Shown here in pieces: positions 49,146 through 57,784 of a stretch of 64,000 nucleotides of DNA. The position numbers and the translations under genes were made by a program. The first letter of the stretch is position 1. The number at the start of each line of letters is the position of its first letter. Below the pieces are notes generated by a model. The model had not been told where the DNA came from. It did not search any database and saw only the letters and a program-made list of their open reading frames with translations. This DNA is from CAVVXN01 sp963772585 (GTDB taxonomy: Bacteria > Planctomycetota > PLA2 > JAEUHO01), in NCBI GenBank assembly GCA_963772585.1, contig CAVYXV010000007.1, forward strand, positions 620,001 through 684,000, given 5' to 3'.

Positions 49146-50054
49146 ATGGCGACGTCCGGCGCACCGCGGCGCGAGCAACGGCCCGAGGAAGCGCCCGGCC
49201 TCGACGCGCGCCGCCGGCTGTGGATCCGCCTGATCGTCTCCCCGGCGACCCTCCTGCTCGTGGTCGGGCTGCTCTGGATCCACGAGGCGACGGGGCGGGC
49301 CCTCACCACCGACCTGCTCCTCGCCCTGGTCGGCGCGGGAGGGGCGATCGAGCTGGTGCGCATGTTTCGGCAGGGCGGCACACCCGCGTCGGCCCTCGCC
49401 GCCGCGGTCGCGACGGCGGCCGTGGCCGGCGTGGGGCTGTTCGCGCCCACCTCCGCAGCGGCCCGGATGGACCTCCGCGCCTTCCTCCCCGTCGCCGCGC
49501 TCTTCGCCGTGCTGCTCGTCGGCTTGAGGGATCTCCGCCGGGAGGCGGCGGCCGGCATCGCCGCGACCCTCCTTCCCGTCGTCTACCTGGGGCTTCCCCT
49601 CTCGCTCGCGCGGGATCTCGCCCCCGACGCGACGCTGGCCCGTTGGCTCGTCTACGTGTTCGTCGTCGCGAAGGCCAGCGACATGGGGGGGTGGCTCGTG
49701 GGCAAGCCGTTCGGGCGCCACAAGCTCCTCCCCGCGGTCTCGCCGAAGAAGAGCTGGGAAGGCCTGGCGGGCGGCCTCGCCCTCTCCGTCGTCGCCGCGC
49801 TCTTCCTTCCCGCGGCGCTGGGCATCGCCGCGGGCGCGTGGCCCGCCGGCCGCCGCGCGCTGTACGGCCTGGCCCTCGGTTCGGCCTCCGTGCTGGCGGG
49901 CTTCACCCAGAGCGCCTGGAAGCGCCGGTTCGGCGTGAAGGACTCGAGCGCCCTGATTCCCGAGATCGGCGGCGTCCTCGACATGGCCGACTCCCTCCTG
50001 CTCGCCATCCCCGTCGCGTGGCTCTGGTTCCAGCTCGACCCCGGCGCCTTCTGA
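49146..50054 (+). CDS. cdsA: Phosphatidate cytidylyltransferase
   Basis: A 302-residue membrane enzyme that makes CDP-diacylglycerol from phosphatidate and CTP, the branch point to phospholipids. It has about eight hydrophobic segments and the CDS signature near the C-terminus: KRRFGVKDSSALIPEIGGVLDMADSLL (in part, SALIPEIGG with DMADS instead of the usual DRxDS). SPKKSWEG is also present. The N-terminal ~25 residues are hydrophilic. The first signature Arg of DRxDS is Met here; such variation is seen in relatives, so activity is still likely. It is coupled to uppS. Confidence 0.94.
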   Translation: MATSGAPRREQRPEEAPGLDARRRLWIRLIVSPATLLLVVGLLWIHEATGRALTTDLLLALVGAGGAIELVRMFRQGGTPASALAAAVATAAVAGVGLFAPTSAAARMDLRAFLPVAALFAVLLVGLRDLRREAAAGIAATLLPVVYLGLPLSLARDLAPDATLARWLVYVFVVAKASDMGGWLVGKPFGRHKLLPAVSPKKSWEGLAGGLALSVVAALFLPAALGIAAGAWPAGRRALYGLALGSASVLAGFTQSAWKRRFGVKDSSALIPEIGGVLDMADSLLLAIPVAWLWFQLDPGAF

Positions 50055-50110
50055 GCGACCGCATCCGCCGTGAGGCATAATCCTGCGGGTCCACCGGAGG
50101 TCTGCCGCCG

Positions 50111-51136
50111 TTGCCCGAGGAGCGCATTCCCGACACCACGCCCGAGGAGCTACGCGTCCTGTTCGGGCCGATGGACGTCCACCTCCGTGCCGTCCGCGAG
50201 CGCTACGGCGTGCGGATCAGCGCGCGGCGCGGCGCGCTGCTCCTCCAGGGCGACGACGAGCGCGCCGTGAAGGACGTGGCCGGGCGCGTCCGGAGCATCC
50301 TCGGCCAGATCCGGACGATGCGGACACCGCTCGACGACGACGTGGTGGGGGACCTCCTCCACGGCACCGGCGACCAGAAGCGGATCACGCCCCTCGGCCG
50401 CCAGGGGCCCAAGCGGGAGCGGCCGCCGGCCCAGGGACGCCGCCCCCCTTCCACCGAGAGCGGCGTGCCCGGTCTCCCCCGACCGCTCACGCCGAACCAG
50501 GAGCGCTACGTCCGGTCGATCCGGGCGCGCGACGTGGTGTTCAGCATCGGACCGGCGGGAACCGGCAAGACCTACCTCGCGGTCGCGGAGGCGGTGGCCG
50601 CCCTGCGCTCCGAGCAGGTCCGCAAGCTGGTCCTCACCCGCCCCGCCGTGGAGGCCGGCGAGAAGCTGGGATTCCTGCCCGGGGACTTCCAGGCGAAGAT
50701 CAACCCGTACCTCCGTCCCCTCTACGACGCGCTGGGCGAGTTGCTCCCCTACGGGGAGGTGAAGCGCGCGCTCGCCCACGACGTGATCGAGATCGTTCCC
50801 CTCGCGTACATGCGCGGGCGAACGCTCAAGGACGCGTTCATCATCCTCGACGAAGCGCAGAACACGACGCCCTCGCAGATGAAGATGTTCCTGACGCGCA
50901 TGGGCATGGGTTCGAAGATGGTCGTGAACGGAGACGTCACCCAGGTCGATCTTCCCGAGGGATCCGCCTCCGGGCTCATCGAAGCCATCCGGATCCTGGA
51001 GGGCGTGACGGGCATCGACGTCGTGCGCCTGGGGCCCCTCGACATCCTGCGCCATCCCCTGGTCCAGCGGATCGTCGACGCCTACGAGCGGCTGGAGGAC
51101 CCGCGCCGCGCCACCGCGCGGCGGGATTCGCCGTGA
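50111..51136 (+). CDS. phoH: PhoH family ATPase (YbeZ)
   Basis: A 341-residue protein with an N-terminal KH-like region (about 10-80) and a PhoH ATPase domain with Walker A GPAGTGKT (about 150-157), TRPAVEAGEKLGFLPGD (in part) and Walker B IILDEAQNT. PhoH/YbeZ proteins act with YbeY in ribosome and RNA quality control. A Pro/Arg-rich linker separates the domains. The start appears to be TTG at 50111, with GGAGGT 9 nt upstream. ybeY overlaps its stop (GTGA). Confidence 0.94.
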   Translation: MPEERIPDTTPEELRVLFGPMDVHLRAVRERYGVRISARRGALLLQGDDERAVKDVAGRVRSILGQIRTMRTPLDDDVVGDLLHGTGDQKRITPLGRQGPKRERPPAQGRRPPSTESGVPGLPRPLTPNQERYVRSIRARDVVFSIGPAGTGKTYLAVAEAVAALRSEQVRKLVLTRPAVEAGEKLGFLPGDFQAKINPYLRPLYDALGELLPYGEVKRALAHDVIEIVPLAYMRGRTLKDAFIILDEAQNTTPSQMKMFLTRMGMGSKMVVNGDVTQVDLPEGSASGLIEAIRILEGVTGIDVVRLGPLDILRHPLVQRIVDAYERLEDPRRATARRDSP

Positions 51137-51615
51137 GGCGGGGGGGCGTTCCTGCCGGCGAGGCCGAGGTCGCCGTGCTCGTCGCGCGCGTGCCGGGCGG
51201 CCGGGCCCGGCTCGGCCGCGCCCTCGATCACCTGGCCCGCCTGGCGGCCGCGCGCGCCGGGCGGCCGGTGCGACTCTCCTTCGCCCTCGTGGACGATGGC
51301 GAGATGGCGGTGCTCCACGGGCGTTTCCTCGGCCTGGAGGGGCCCACCGACGTCCTCGCCTTCCCGCTGGAGGACGAACCGCTGCTGGTCGGCGACGTCG
51401 TGATCGACGTGGACGAGGCCCGGCGACAAGCACGCGCACGGGGTCTTCCCGCGTACGATGAAGTCTTGCTGTACGCGGTCCACGGGGTCCTGCACCTCCT
51501 GGGCCACGACGACCACGATGCCCCGGAGAGGCGGCGGATGCGGCGCGCCGAGCGCGCCCTCCTCCAGCGCCTCGGGGTCGAGCCCGTCTTCCGCCGGAGG
51601 AGAGTGCGCCCATGA
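51133..51615 (+). CDS. ybeY: Endoribonuclease YbeY
   Basis: A 160-residue metal-dependent RNase needed for 16S rRNA 3'-end maturation and ribosome quality control. The zinc site HGVLHLLGHDDH is intact, preceded by the conserved PTDVLAFPL. Length is typical. The GTG start overlaps the phoH stop, and the stop overlaps the ATG of the pseudokinase (ATGA). The Arg-rich C-terminus extends slightly past the core. Confidence 0.95.
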   Translation: MRRGGVPAGEAEVAVLVARVPGGRARLGRALDHLARLAAARAGRPVRLSFALVDDGEMAVLHGRFLGLEGPTDVLAFPLEDEPLLVGDVVIDVDEARRQARARGLPAYDEVLLYAVHGVLHLLGHDDHDAPERRRMRRAERALLQRLGVEPVFRRRRVRP

Positions 51616-52721
51616 GCCCCGACGACCGCGTGATCGACCGACTCCTCGAGACGGGAGCCGTCACCCACGACCAGGTGGCCGAGGCGCGCGCCGCGCTGGC
51701 CGAGCTGGAGCGCGGGGGCCGCGCCGGACGACCGCTGGCGGAGCTCCTCGTGGAACGGGGGCACGTCGACGCGGAGACGCTGGCGCACGTCCGGGCCGAG
51801 GAGAACGACGCGGGCGGGAAGAAGACGATCGCCGGGTTCGAGATCCTGGAGATGGTCGGCAGCGGGTCGACGGGTGCGGTCTACAAGGCGAAGCAGCTCT
51901 CCCTGGGGCGCGTCGTGGCGCTGAAGGTGCTCGACCCGAAGCTCGCCAAGGACCCGCGGTACGTGCAGGGATTCCTGGAAGAGGCACGCTCCGTGGCGCG
52001 ACTCAGCCACACCAACATCGTCTCGGGGATCGACGTCGGCGAAGAGGACGGCATTCCGTACGTCGCCATGGAGTACGCCGACGGCGTCACGCTCTCCCGT
52101 GTGCTCCGGCGCGGCGGCGCGATGGACGAGGAACGCGCGGTCCTGGTTGCGCTGCAGCTCGCTCGCGCGCTGGAGTACATCCACAAGAACGGCGTGGTCC
52201 ACGGACGCGTCCGACCGGACAACGTGATCATCACCGGCGACGGCGTGACGAAGCTCGGCCACCTCGGGCAGGGCGGTCGCCATCAGCCGGCTGCGGCGCA
52301 GGGCGACCCCGGCGACTCGTCGGGCGACTACTCGAGTCCGGAGCAGCTGCGCGGCTACGACGCGTTGACGGCTGCCGCGGACCTCTACGCCCTGGGCTGC
52401 GTCCTCTACCACATGCTGACCGGCGAGGTGCCCTTCCCGGCCGTCACGCGTCAGGAGGCCGTCATGCGCCACCTGACCGAGCCCGCTCCCTCCATCGGCG
52501 ACACGGACCCCGAGCTCACGGACGAGATCGACGTGATCGTGTCGCGCCTCCTGGAGAAGGAGCCCGGCGCCCGCTTCGGGTCGGCCACGGACGCCTGCCT
52601 CGCGATGGAAGAGGCGTGGAAGCGCTTGAAGGCGCGGCGCGCCGGAACCGAGTCTCCGGCTCCGCCCAAGGGAAGCCCTTCGGGCGCGCCCCGCACCCGC
52701 CGGCGGCGCCGCCGCCGCTGA
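51612..52721 (+). CDS. Pseudokinase of the Ser/Thr kinase family
   Basis: A 369-residue protein. Residues 5-65 form a small helical domain resembling the N-terminal domain of type II secretion ATPases (ETGAVTHDQVAEA, LVERGHVD). The kinase fold spans about 73-335. The glycine loop VGSGSTGAVY and ATP lysine K105 are kept, but HRD is HGR (197-199), so the catalytic Asp is lost, and DFG is HLG (217-219), so the Mg-binding Asp is lost. N204 remains. It should not transfer phosphate normally, but could bind nucleotide or act as a scaffold. The C-terminus is an Arg-rich tail. It overlaps the ybeY stop by 4 nt, so it is made with the RNA quality-control pair. Confidence 0.88.
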   Translation: MSPDDRVIDRLLETGAVTHDQVAEARAALAELERGGRAGRPLAELLVERGHVDAETLAHVRAEENDAGGKKTIAGFEILEMVGSGSTGAVYKAKQLSLGRVVALKVLDPKLAKDPRYVQGFLEEARSVARLSHTNIVSGIDVGEEDGIPYVAMEYADGVTLSRVLRRGGAMDEERAVLVALQLARALEYIHKNGVVHGRVRPDNVIITGDGVTKLGHLGQGGRHQPAAAQGDPGDSSGDYSSPEQLRGYDALTAAADLYALGCVLYHMLTGEVPFPAVTRQEAVMRHLTEPAPSIGDTDPELTDEIDVIVSRLLEKEPGARFGSATDACLAMEEAWKRLKARRAGTESPAPPKGSPSGAPRTRRRRRRR

Positions 52722-52728
52722 CGCCGGG

Positions 52729-52745
52729 ACCGGATCGCCTCCGGT
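52729..52745. terminator. Convergent hairpin
   Basis: ACCGGA and TCCGGT pair around TCGCC, followed by TCTCT, between the pseudokinase stop (52721) and the convergent NusG-like stop (52750). Confidence 0.5.
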
Positions 52746-52749
52746 TCTC

Positions 52750-53316
52750 TCAGTCACCGACCGCGCGCACGTTCGCGGCGTCGATGTCCACTTCCACGGC
52801 CTGGTGGATGAACGTCACGCGGATGACGAGACCCGTGGCTCCCTTGCGGCGGACCAACTCGCCCTGGACGCCGGCGAGCGGTCCCGCGATCACCTCGACC
52901 GGTGTTCCCGGCGGGCCGACCACGTCGGCGGGCTCGAAGCTCGGCTTCGTCTCCACCGCCCGGGCCAGGTTCTCCAGGTCCACGTGGAGGGCGTCGGGGT
53001 CGTCGGGCCTGAGCACGCGCGCGACGCGGCGGGAGCCGTAGACGAGATGGCGGTCCGTCACCGAGGCGTCGAAGAAGAGATAGCCGGGGAAGAGAGGCAC
53101 CCAGGACGTGCGGATGCGCCCCTCGTAGGCCCGGCGGACGCTGCTCATCGGCAGGTAGAAGCCGATGCGCTTGGATTGGAAGAAGCGCGCGACCACCTTC
53201 TCGGCGCGCGGATGCGTATGGACGGCCGCCCACTGCTCCAGCGGGGGCAGGGCCAGGGGGAAGGGGGGCGGGGCCGGTTCCCGGGCCTTCTTAGAGCGTC
53301 GTCTCGATGCCGCCAT
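52750..53316 (-). CDS. NusG/RfaH-like transcription factor
   Basis: A 188-residue paralogue of NusG. It has an NGN domain (WAAVHTHPRAEKVVARFF, PLFPGYLFF) and a C-terminal KOW domain (PGTPVEVIAGPLAGVQGEL), with a basic N-terminal extension (ASRRRSKKAR). The housekeeping nusG usually sits beside rplK; this copy does not, so it is probably a specialised RfaH/UpxY-type factor acting on surface polysaccharide or other long operons. The ATG at 53316 is preferred; earlier in-frame starts run into non-family sequence. It is divergent from the GT-C glycosyltransferase gene. Confidence 0.85.
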   Translation of the reverse strand: MAASRRRSKKAREPAPPPFPLALPPLEQWAAVHTHPRAEKVVARFFQSKRIGFYLPMSSVRRAYEGRIRTSWVPLFPGYLFFDASVTDRHLVYGSRRVARVLRPDDPDALHVDLENLARAVETKPSFEPADVVGPPGTPVEVIAGPLAGVQGELVRRKGATGLVIRVTFIHQAVEVDIDAANVRAVGD

Positions 53317-53630
53317 GGCGCGCGTTCCCGCGATCCGGACGCGGATGCAACCGCGTGCCATCCGCGGGGGTCCCTGGCCGACGGGGAAGCACCGGCCACG
53401 CACTCCCCCCGGGAGGATCCCCAGGGGCCGCGGTGGGGGAAGCAAATCCCGGGGGCGGCGGCGAGCCCTCCTTGCGTTCTCCGCCCCGACGTCCGCCCGC
53501 CAGGGCCCGGGACCCCGTGGTCGTCGTGGACGTGGGGGGGCGGATCCTCGGCACGGTAGCGGTGCGGCGCCTCCTCGCGCACGTCGTGGGGCGAGGTTCC
53601 GGAAGCTCCCTCCGGTAGAGTCCCCGCATC
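53317..53630. other. Divergent non-coding region
   Basis: This 314-bp gap holds the GGTAGAGT promoter-like element for the glycosyltransferase at its right end. I see no gene, RNA or strong hairpin in the rest. Confidence 0.4.
53614..53621 (+). promoter_or_regulatory. Promoter -10-like element (GGTAGAGT)
   Basis: The core TAGAGT ends 9 nt before the GTG at 53631; predicted leader about 3 nt and no ribosome site. Confidence 0.4.
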
Positions 53631-55019
53631 GTGGCGAGAGGCGAGGCCCCGGGCGGGACGACGCGGCGGCGCCGGCGGTGGCCGGCGCGCCTCGCGGCCG
53701 CGGCGATCGCCCTGGCCCTTCTCTGGGCCGCGCTCGTCCCCCACCGCCTCACCGATGGCGACTCGTGCCTCCACGCCGCGATGGCCCGGGCGATGGCGGA
53801 CGGAGGCGGGGCCGCGTGGGTGGCCCCCCGCTGGGCCCACGACGGCGCCTGGACCTGGTACCGGGACCAGCCGCCGGGTGCCTTCTGGCCGGCGGCGGTC
53901 CTCGGATTCGTGCTCTCCGGCGAGGCGGCCGCCCGCACGGCGAACGTCCTCTGGACCGTCCTCGCCGCCTGGGCGGTGGGGGCCCTCGCCCGCACGTGGC
54001 TCTCGCCGCGGCGTGCGTGGCTCGCCGTCCTCGTCTTCCTCCTCCACGCGCCGGTGCTGCGGAGCGTCCAGCGCTTCACCCTGGAGCCCGCCCTCGTCGC
54101 GGCGACGGCCGGGGCCGTGGTCGCCGCCCTCCGGCTCCACCGGTCCCGCGGGTGGGCCGTCCTCCTCGCCCTCGCCCTCGCGGCGGCCTTCCTCGTCCGC
54201 GGCGTGTTCGGGGGGATCGCCCTGGGTCTCGTCGGCTGGATCGCCCTCGACCCGCGCACCCGGCCGTCGCCCCGGCGTCTCCTCGCCGCCGTTCTCGGCG
54301 CCGGTCTGCTGCTCCTCCTCTTCGATCGGGCGCACGCGGCGGTCACGGGCGAGGGTTTCTGGGTCGCCTACGTCGCCCGCCAGGTCGCCCCGTCGCTCGT
54401 GGCCGCGGGCGGCGCCCACGGCCGCGAGGGGCGGCAGTTCCTCTACTTCGGCAGCCGGTTCCTCCTCTACGGCCTGCCGTGGATCCTCCTCCCGGCGGCG
54501 CGGGTTCTCGCCCGCCGCCCCCTCCGCCCTCCTTCGGCGTGGCGGCTGGCAGCCGTCTGGGTGCTCGGCACGTGGGTCGGCGCCTCCCTGACCGTGCGCC
54601 CGGCCTCCCGCTACCTCTACGCCGCCTGGGCGGCGACGGCGCTTCTCGCGGCGCTGGCGTGGCCCCGGCGCCCGGCCCTCTTCCGGCGGGCCGTGCGGTG
54701 GGCACCCGCCCTGGCCGTCCTGGTGTTCCTCGGGACGCTCGCCGCCAAGACCCCGAATGTCGGCGGTCCCTGGACGAGAACGGCGAATCTCCTCCACGCC
54801 CGAGCGGCCGCGGGGCCGCTCCCCCTCCGCGTCGGCGGTCCGTTCGATCCGGAGGACTCCCGGCTCAAGAGCCTGATCCGGTGCCACCTGGGCGTCCCCG
54901 CCGTCTCGGGGCCGGCCGGGCCGGGCGGCTGGACCTGGCGGCCGGCGGGCGAAAGCCCTCCCCCCGGAGCCCACGTCGTGCTCGAGACGCCGCTGGGCCG
55001 TCTCGTCGAAGACCCGTGA
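53631..55019 (+). CDS. GT-C family membrane glycosyltransferase (GT39/ArnT-like)
   Basis: A 462-residue polytopic protein with about ten hydrophobic segments. The first extracytoplasmic loop has DGDSCLHAAMARAM, the acidic site typical of GT-C enzymes that use polyprenyl-phosphate sugars, and a following YRDQPPGAFWPAAVL that resembles the PPL-type loop. The C-terminal ~75 residues are soluble. It is related to ArnT/PMT-type transferases but sugar and acceptor cannot be told. The GTG start is placed by the promoter element. Confidence 0.8.
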   Translation: MARGEAPGGTTRRRRRWPARLAAAAIALALLWAALVPHRLTDGDSCLHAAMARAMADGGGAAWVAPRWAHDGAWTWYRDQPPGAFWPAAVLGFVLSGEAAARTANVLWTVLAAWAVGALARTWLSPRRAWLAVLVFLLHAPVLRSVQRFTLEPALVAATAGAVVAALRLHRSRGWAVLLALALAAAFLVRGVFGGIALGLVGWIALDPRTRPSPRRLLAAVLGAGLLLLLFDRAHAAVTGEGFWVAYVARQVAPSLVAAGGAHGREGRQFLYFGSRFLLYGLPWILLPAARVLARRPLRPPSAWRLAAVWVLGTWVGASLTVRPASRYLYAAWAATALLAALAWPRRPALFRRAVRWAPALAVLVFLGTLAAKTPNVGGPWTRTANLLHARAAAGPLPLRVGGPFDPEDSRLKSLIRCHLGVPAVSGPAGPGGWTWRPAGESPPPGAHVVLETPLGRLVEDP

Positions 55020-55119
55020 GCGGGAGGCCGGCGGTCGTCCGGGCCAAGGCTGGCGCGGCGGCCCGCCGGACGTACCATGCTGCGCTTCGACCGAGGAACG
55101 CCGAACCCCGGAGGTCACC

Positions 55120-55386
55120 ATGGCGCGCGTCTGCCAGTACAGCGGGAAGAGGACCCGAGCCGGCCGCCAGTACACCACGCGCGGTCTCGCCAAGGCCAAG
55201 GGCGGCGTGGGCAAGAAGACGACCGGCAAGACGAAGCGGGTCTTCAAGCCCAACATCCAGAAGGTGCGGGCGATGGTGGACGGACGGGTCGTGCGGGTGA
55301 AGATCGCCGCCAAGTACCTGCGCCGGGGCGTGATCGAGAAGCCGCTCCCGCGCAACTACAAGCCGGCCGCGCCCGCCGCCGAGTAG
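55120..55386 (+). CDS. rpmB: 50S ribosomal protein L28
   Basis: An 88-residue basic protein of the large ribosomal subunit. MARVCQYSGKRTRAG and the following KTKRVFKPNIQKVRA are the family N-terminus, although only one Cys remains of the zinc-ribbon pattern seen in some L28 proteins (the start usually reads CxxxGK). Length is normal. The ATG at 55120 follows GGAGGTC 6 nt upstream. A TACCAT promoter-like sequence lies at 55073-55078. It stands alone, without rpmG. Confidence 0.95.
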   Translation: MARVCQYSGKRTRAGRQYTTRGLAKAKGGVGKKTTGKTKRVFKPNIQKVRAMVDGRVVRVKIAAKYLRRGVIEKPLPRNYKPAAPAAE

Positions 55387-55597
55387 CCGCCGCCGAGGCC
55401 CGCGACCCGGGGACGCGACCCGCCGGGGCGTCCGACCCCCGCCGGGGGGCTCGGGGTCCGACGTGTCCGTCCGGCATGCCGGTCGCAGGGCCCGTGCTTG
55501 GCGGGTGCCCGGGAGGGGCGCGCGCTCCGGAATTCCGGGATCGAGCGGGCGCCGGCCGTGGAGTCCGTGCAAGGAGGACTTTACAATCCGGGCGGAA

Positions 55598-57784
55598 ATG
55601 TCGTCGTCGCCTTACGGAACGTCCGGCCGCGAGTCCCTCCTCGCGGACCTGAATCCCGCTCAGCGGGAGGCGGTCACGCACGGCACGGGCCCGCTGCTCG
55701 TCGTCGCCGGGGCCGGCAGCGGGAAGACGCGGGTGCTGACGCGCCGGGTCGCGTGGCTGATCGCGGGGGGCCTTCCGTCGCGCTCCATCCTGGCGATCAC
55801 GTTCACGAACAAGGCCGCGGGCGTCCTCAGGGAGCGCCTCACGGCGCTCCCCGGCGCGAGGGACGTGTGGGCCGGGACGTTCCACGGGTTCGGATCGTGG
55901 ATCCTCCGGCGTGACGGCGAGCGCATCGGCGTCGGCACCGACTTCACCATCCTCGACCGCGAGGACCAGCACCGCCTGCTCCGCACGCTGATGGCCGACC
56001 TCGAGCTCGACCCGAAGCACCTGCGCCCCGGCGACGTCGCCGCCGAGCTCTCCTTCCGGAAGAACGGCGGCTCCGGGAGGCAGCCCCTCGATCTGTCCCT
56101 GCCCGATGACGAGGCCGACTTCGATCGCCTGGCGCGGGCCTACATGGAGCGCCTGCGCGCGTCGAACCTGCTCGACTTCGACGACCTCCTCCTCCTCCCC
56201 CTCGAGCTCCTGGAGCGGGACGAAGAGGTCCGGGGGTGGTACGCTCGCCGCTTCGCGCACGTCCTCGTCGACGAGTACCAGGACACGAACCGCGTCCAGG
56301 CGCGCCTCCTGATGACGCTGACCGGCACCGGTCGTGGGCTGACCGTCGTCGGGGACCCGGACCAGAGCATCTACCGTTGGCGCGGCGCCGCGGTCCGGAA
56401 CATCCTCGACTTCGAGAGCGACTACCCCGGCGCGCGCACCATCGTCCTGGAACAGAACTACCGATCCACCGCGCGAATCCTCGCTGCCGCGGAACATGTG
56501 ATCGAGCGCAACGTCGGCCGGCACGCCAAGCGCCTCTTCACCATCAAGGCGGACGGCGCCCGGCTCGTCGAGCTGCAGTGCGGCGATGCGGAGGACGAGG
56601 CCGACGCCGTCGCGGACACGATCGTCGAGTGGCAGCGCGAGGGGTTCGCCTTGGGCGACGTCGCCGTCTTCTACCGGGTGAACGCCCACTCGCGCGCGAT
56701 CGAGCTCGCGCTCCGCGGCCGCGGGATTCCCTACGTCGTGGTGGCGGGCGTCGAGTTCTTCCAGCGGCGGGAGGTGAAGGACCTGCTCGCCTACGCGCGC
56801 CTGGTGGCGAACCCCGACGACGACGCCGCCTTCCATCGCATCGTGAACGTGCCCCGGCGCGGCGCCGGCGACGCGAGCCTGAAGAAGGTCCGCCGGGCCG
56901 CGTCGGAGCGGGGCGTCTCGTGCTTCGCGGCCCTCCGCGAGGGCGTGCCCGGCCTGTCCGGGCGCGCGGCCAAGGGAATGCGAGAGTTCCTGGCGATCGT
57001 GGACGACGGTCGCGCCGCCGCGGACGGCGCCGTCGGGCCGCTCCTCGAACGGCTGGCGGAGCGGTCCGGGTACCGAGCGTGGCTCGAGGAGCGGGACTCG
57101 GCGGACGGCCTCGGGCAGCGCCGCCTGGAGAACGTCCACGAGCTGATCGCCTTCGCCCACGAGTTCGACCAGGGCGAGGCGAGCGGCCTCGGCCCGTTCC
57201 TGGAGCGGGCCGCGCTCGTCACCGACCAGGACGCGTACGAGGACGGGTCCGGCCGGGTGACGCTGATGAGCGTGCACGCCGCCAAGGGCCTGGAGTTCCC
57301 GTGCGTGATCGTCGCGGGGGCGGAGGAGGACCTCTTCCCCCACGGGCGGAGCGCGGTGGACGAGGAGAGCCTCGAGGAGGAACGCCGCCTGTTCTACGTG
57401 GCCATGACCCGCGCCATGGAGCGGTTGGCCGTGGCCTGGGCGGCTCGTCGCATGACCTACCGGGGCCTGGAGCCGCGTCGGCCGAGCCCCTTCCTCGCCG
57501 ACGTGCCCGAACCTCTCCGGGAGTGCCGGGCGCGCCGCGCCGCGCCGGGTTCGCTCTTCGGCTCCGGGTGGCTCGGTGAGGACCGCGGGGGTGACGAAGG
57601 AGCCGTCCGCGAGAGCGACACCCCGTTCGTCACGGGCGAGCGGGTCGTCCACCCCTACTTCGGCGAAGGAACCCTCACCGACGTCCAGGGCCGCGGCGCA
57701 GAAGCGCGGGTCACCGTCGATTTCGTGGCGCACGGGACCAAGCGTCTGCTCCTGCGCCACGCCCGTCTGGAGCGCGTGTCGTGA
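55598..57784 (+). CDS. UvrD/PcrA-type DNA helicase
   Basis: A 728-residue superfamily 1A 3'-5' helicase acting in repair and replication-conflict removal. All motifs are present: Q motif LNPAQREAV, Walker A GAGSGKT (38-44), TFTNKAA, DEYQDTN, GDPDQSIYRWRGA, QNYRST, LMSVHAAKGLEF and VAMTRAMERL. The C-terminal tail ends with a small Tudor-like region (VHPYFGEGTLTDVQGRG), as in PcrA/UvrD. The ATG at 55598 has only a poor ribosome site; AAGGAGG at 55570-55576 is 21 nt away, and TACAAT at 55582 could be a promoter giving a near-leaderless transcript. The stop overlaps the next gene (GTGA). Confidence 0.94.
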   Translation: MSSSPYGTSGRESLLADLNPAQREAVTHGTGPLLVVAGAGSGKTRVLTRRVAWLIAGGLPSRSILAITFTNKAAGVLRERLTALPGARDVWAGTFHGFGSWILRRDGERIGVGTDFTILDREDQHRLLRTLMADLELDPKHLRPGDVAAELSFRKNGGSGRQPLDLSLPDDEADFDRLARAYMERLRASNLLDFDDLLLLPLELLERDEEVRGWYARRFAHVLVDEYQDTNRVQARLLMTLTGTGRGLTVVGDPDQSIYRWRGAAVRNILDFESDYPGARTIVLEQNYRSTARILAAAEHVIERNVGRHAKRLFTIKADGARLVELQCGDAEDEADAVADTIVEWQREGFALGDVAVFYRVNAHSRAIELALRGRGIPYVVVAGVEFFQRREVKDLLAYARLVANPDDDAAFHRIVNVPRRGAGDASLKKVRRAASERGVSCFAALREGVPGLSGRAAKGMREFLAIVDDGRAAADGAVGPLLERLAERSGYRAWLEERDSADGLGQRRLENVHELIAFAHEFDQGEASGLGPFLERAALVTDQDAYEDGSGRVTLMSVHAAKGLEFPCVIVAGAEEDLFPHGRSAVDEESLEEERRLFYVAMTRAMERLAVAWAARRMTYRGLEPRRPSPFLADVPEPLRECRARRAAPGSLFGSGWLGEDRGGDEGAVRESDTPFVTGERVVHPYFGEGTLTDVQGRGAEARVTVDFVAHGTKRLLLRHARLERVS

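Noticed and set aside
55435..55465. Hairpin terminator after rpmB (GACCCC with GGGGTC)
   Set aside because: Only 6 bp with a 13-nt GC-rich loop and several competing pairings; too weak to list.
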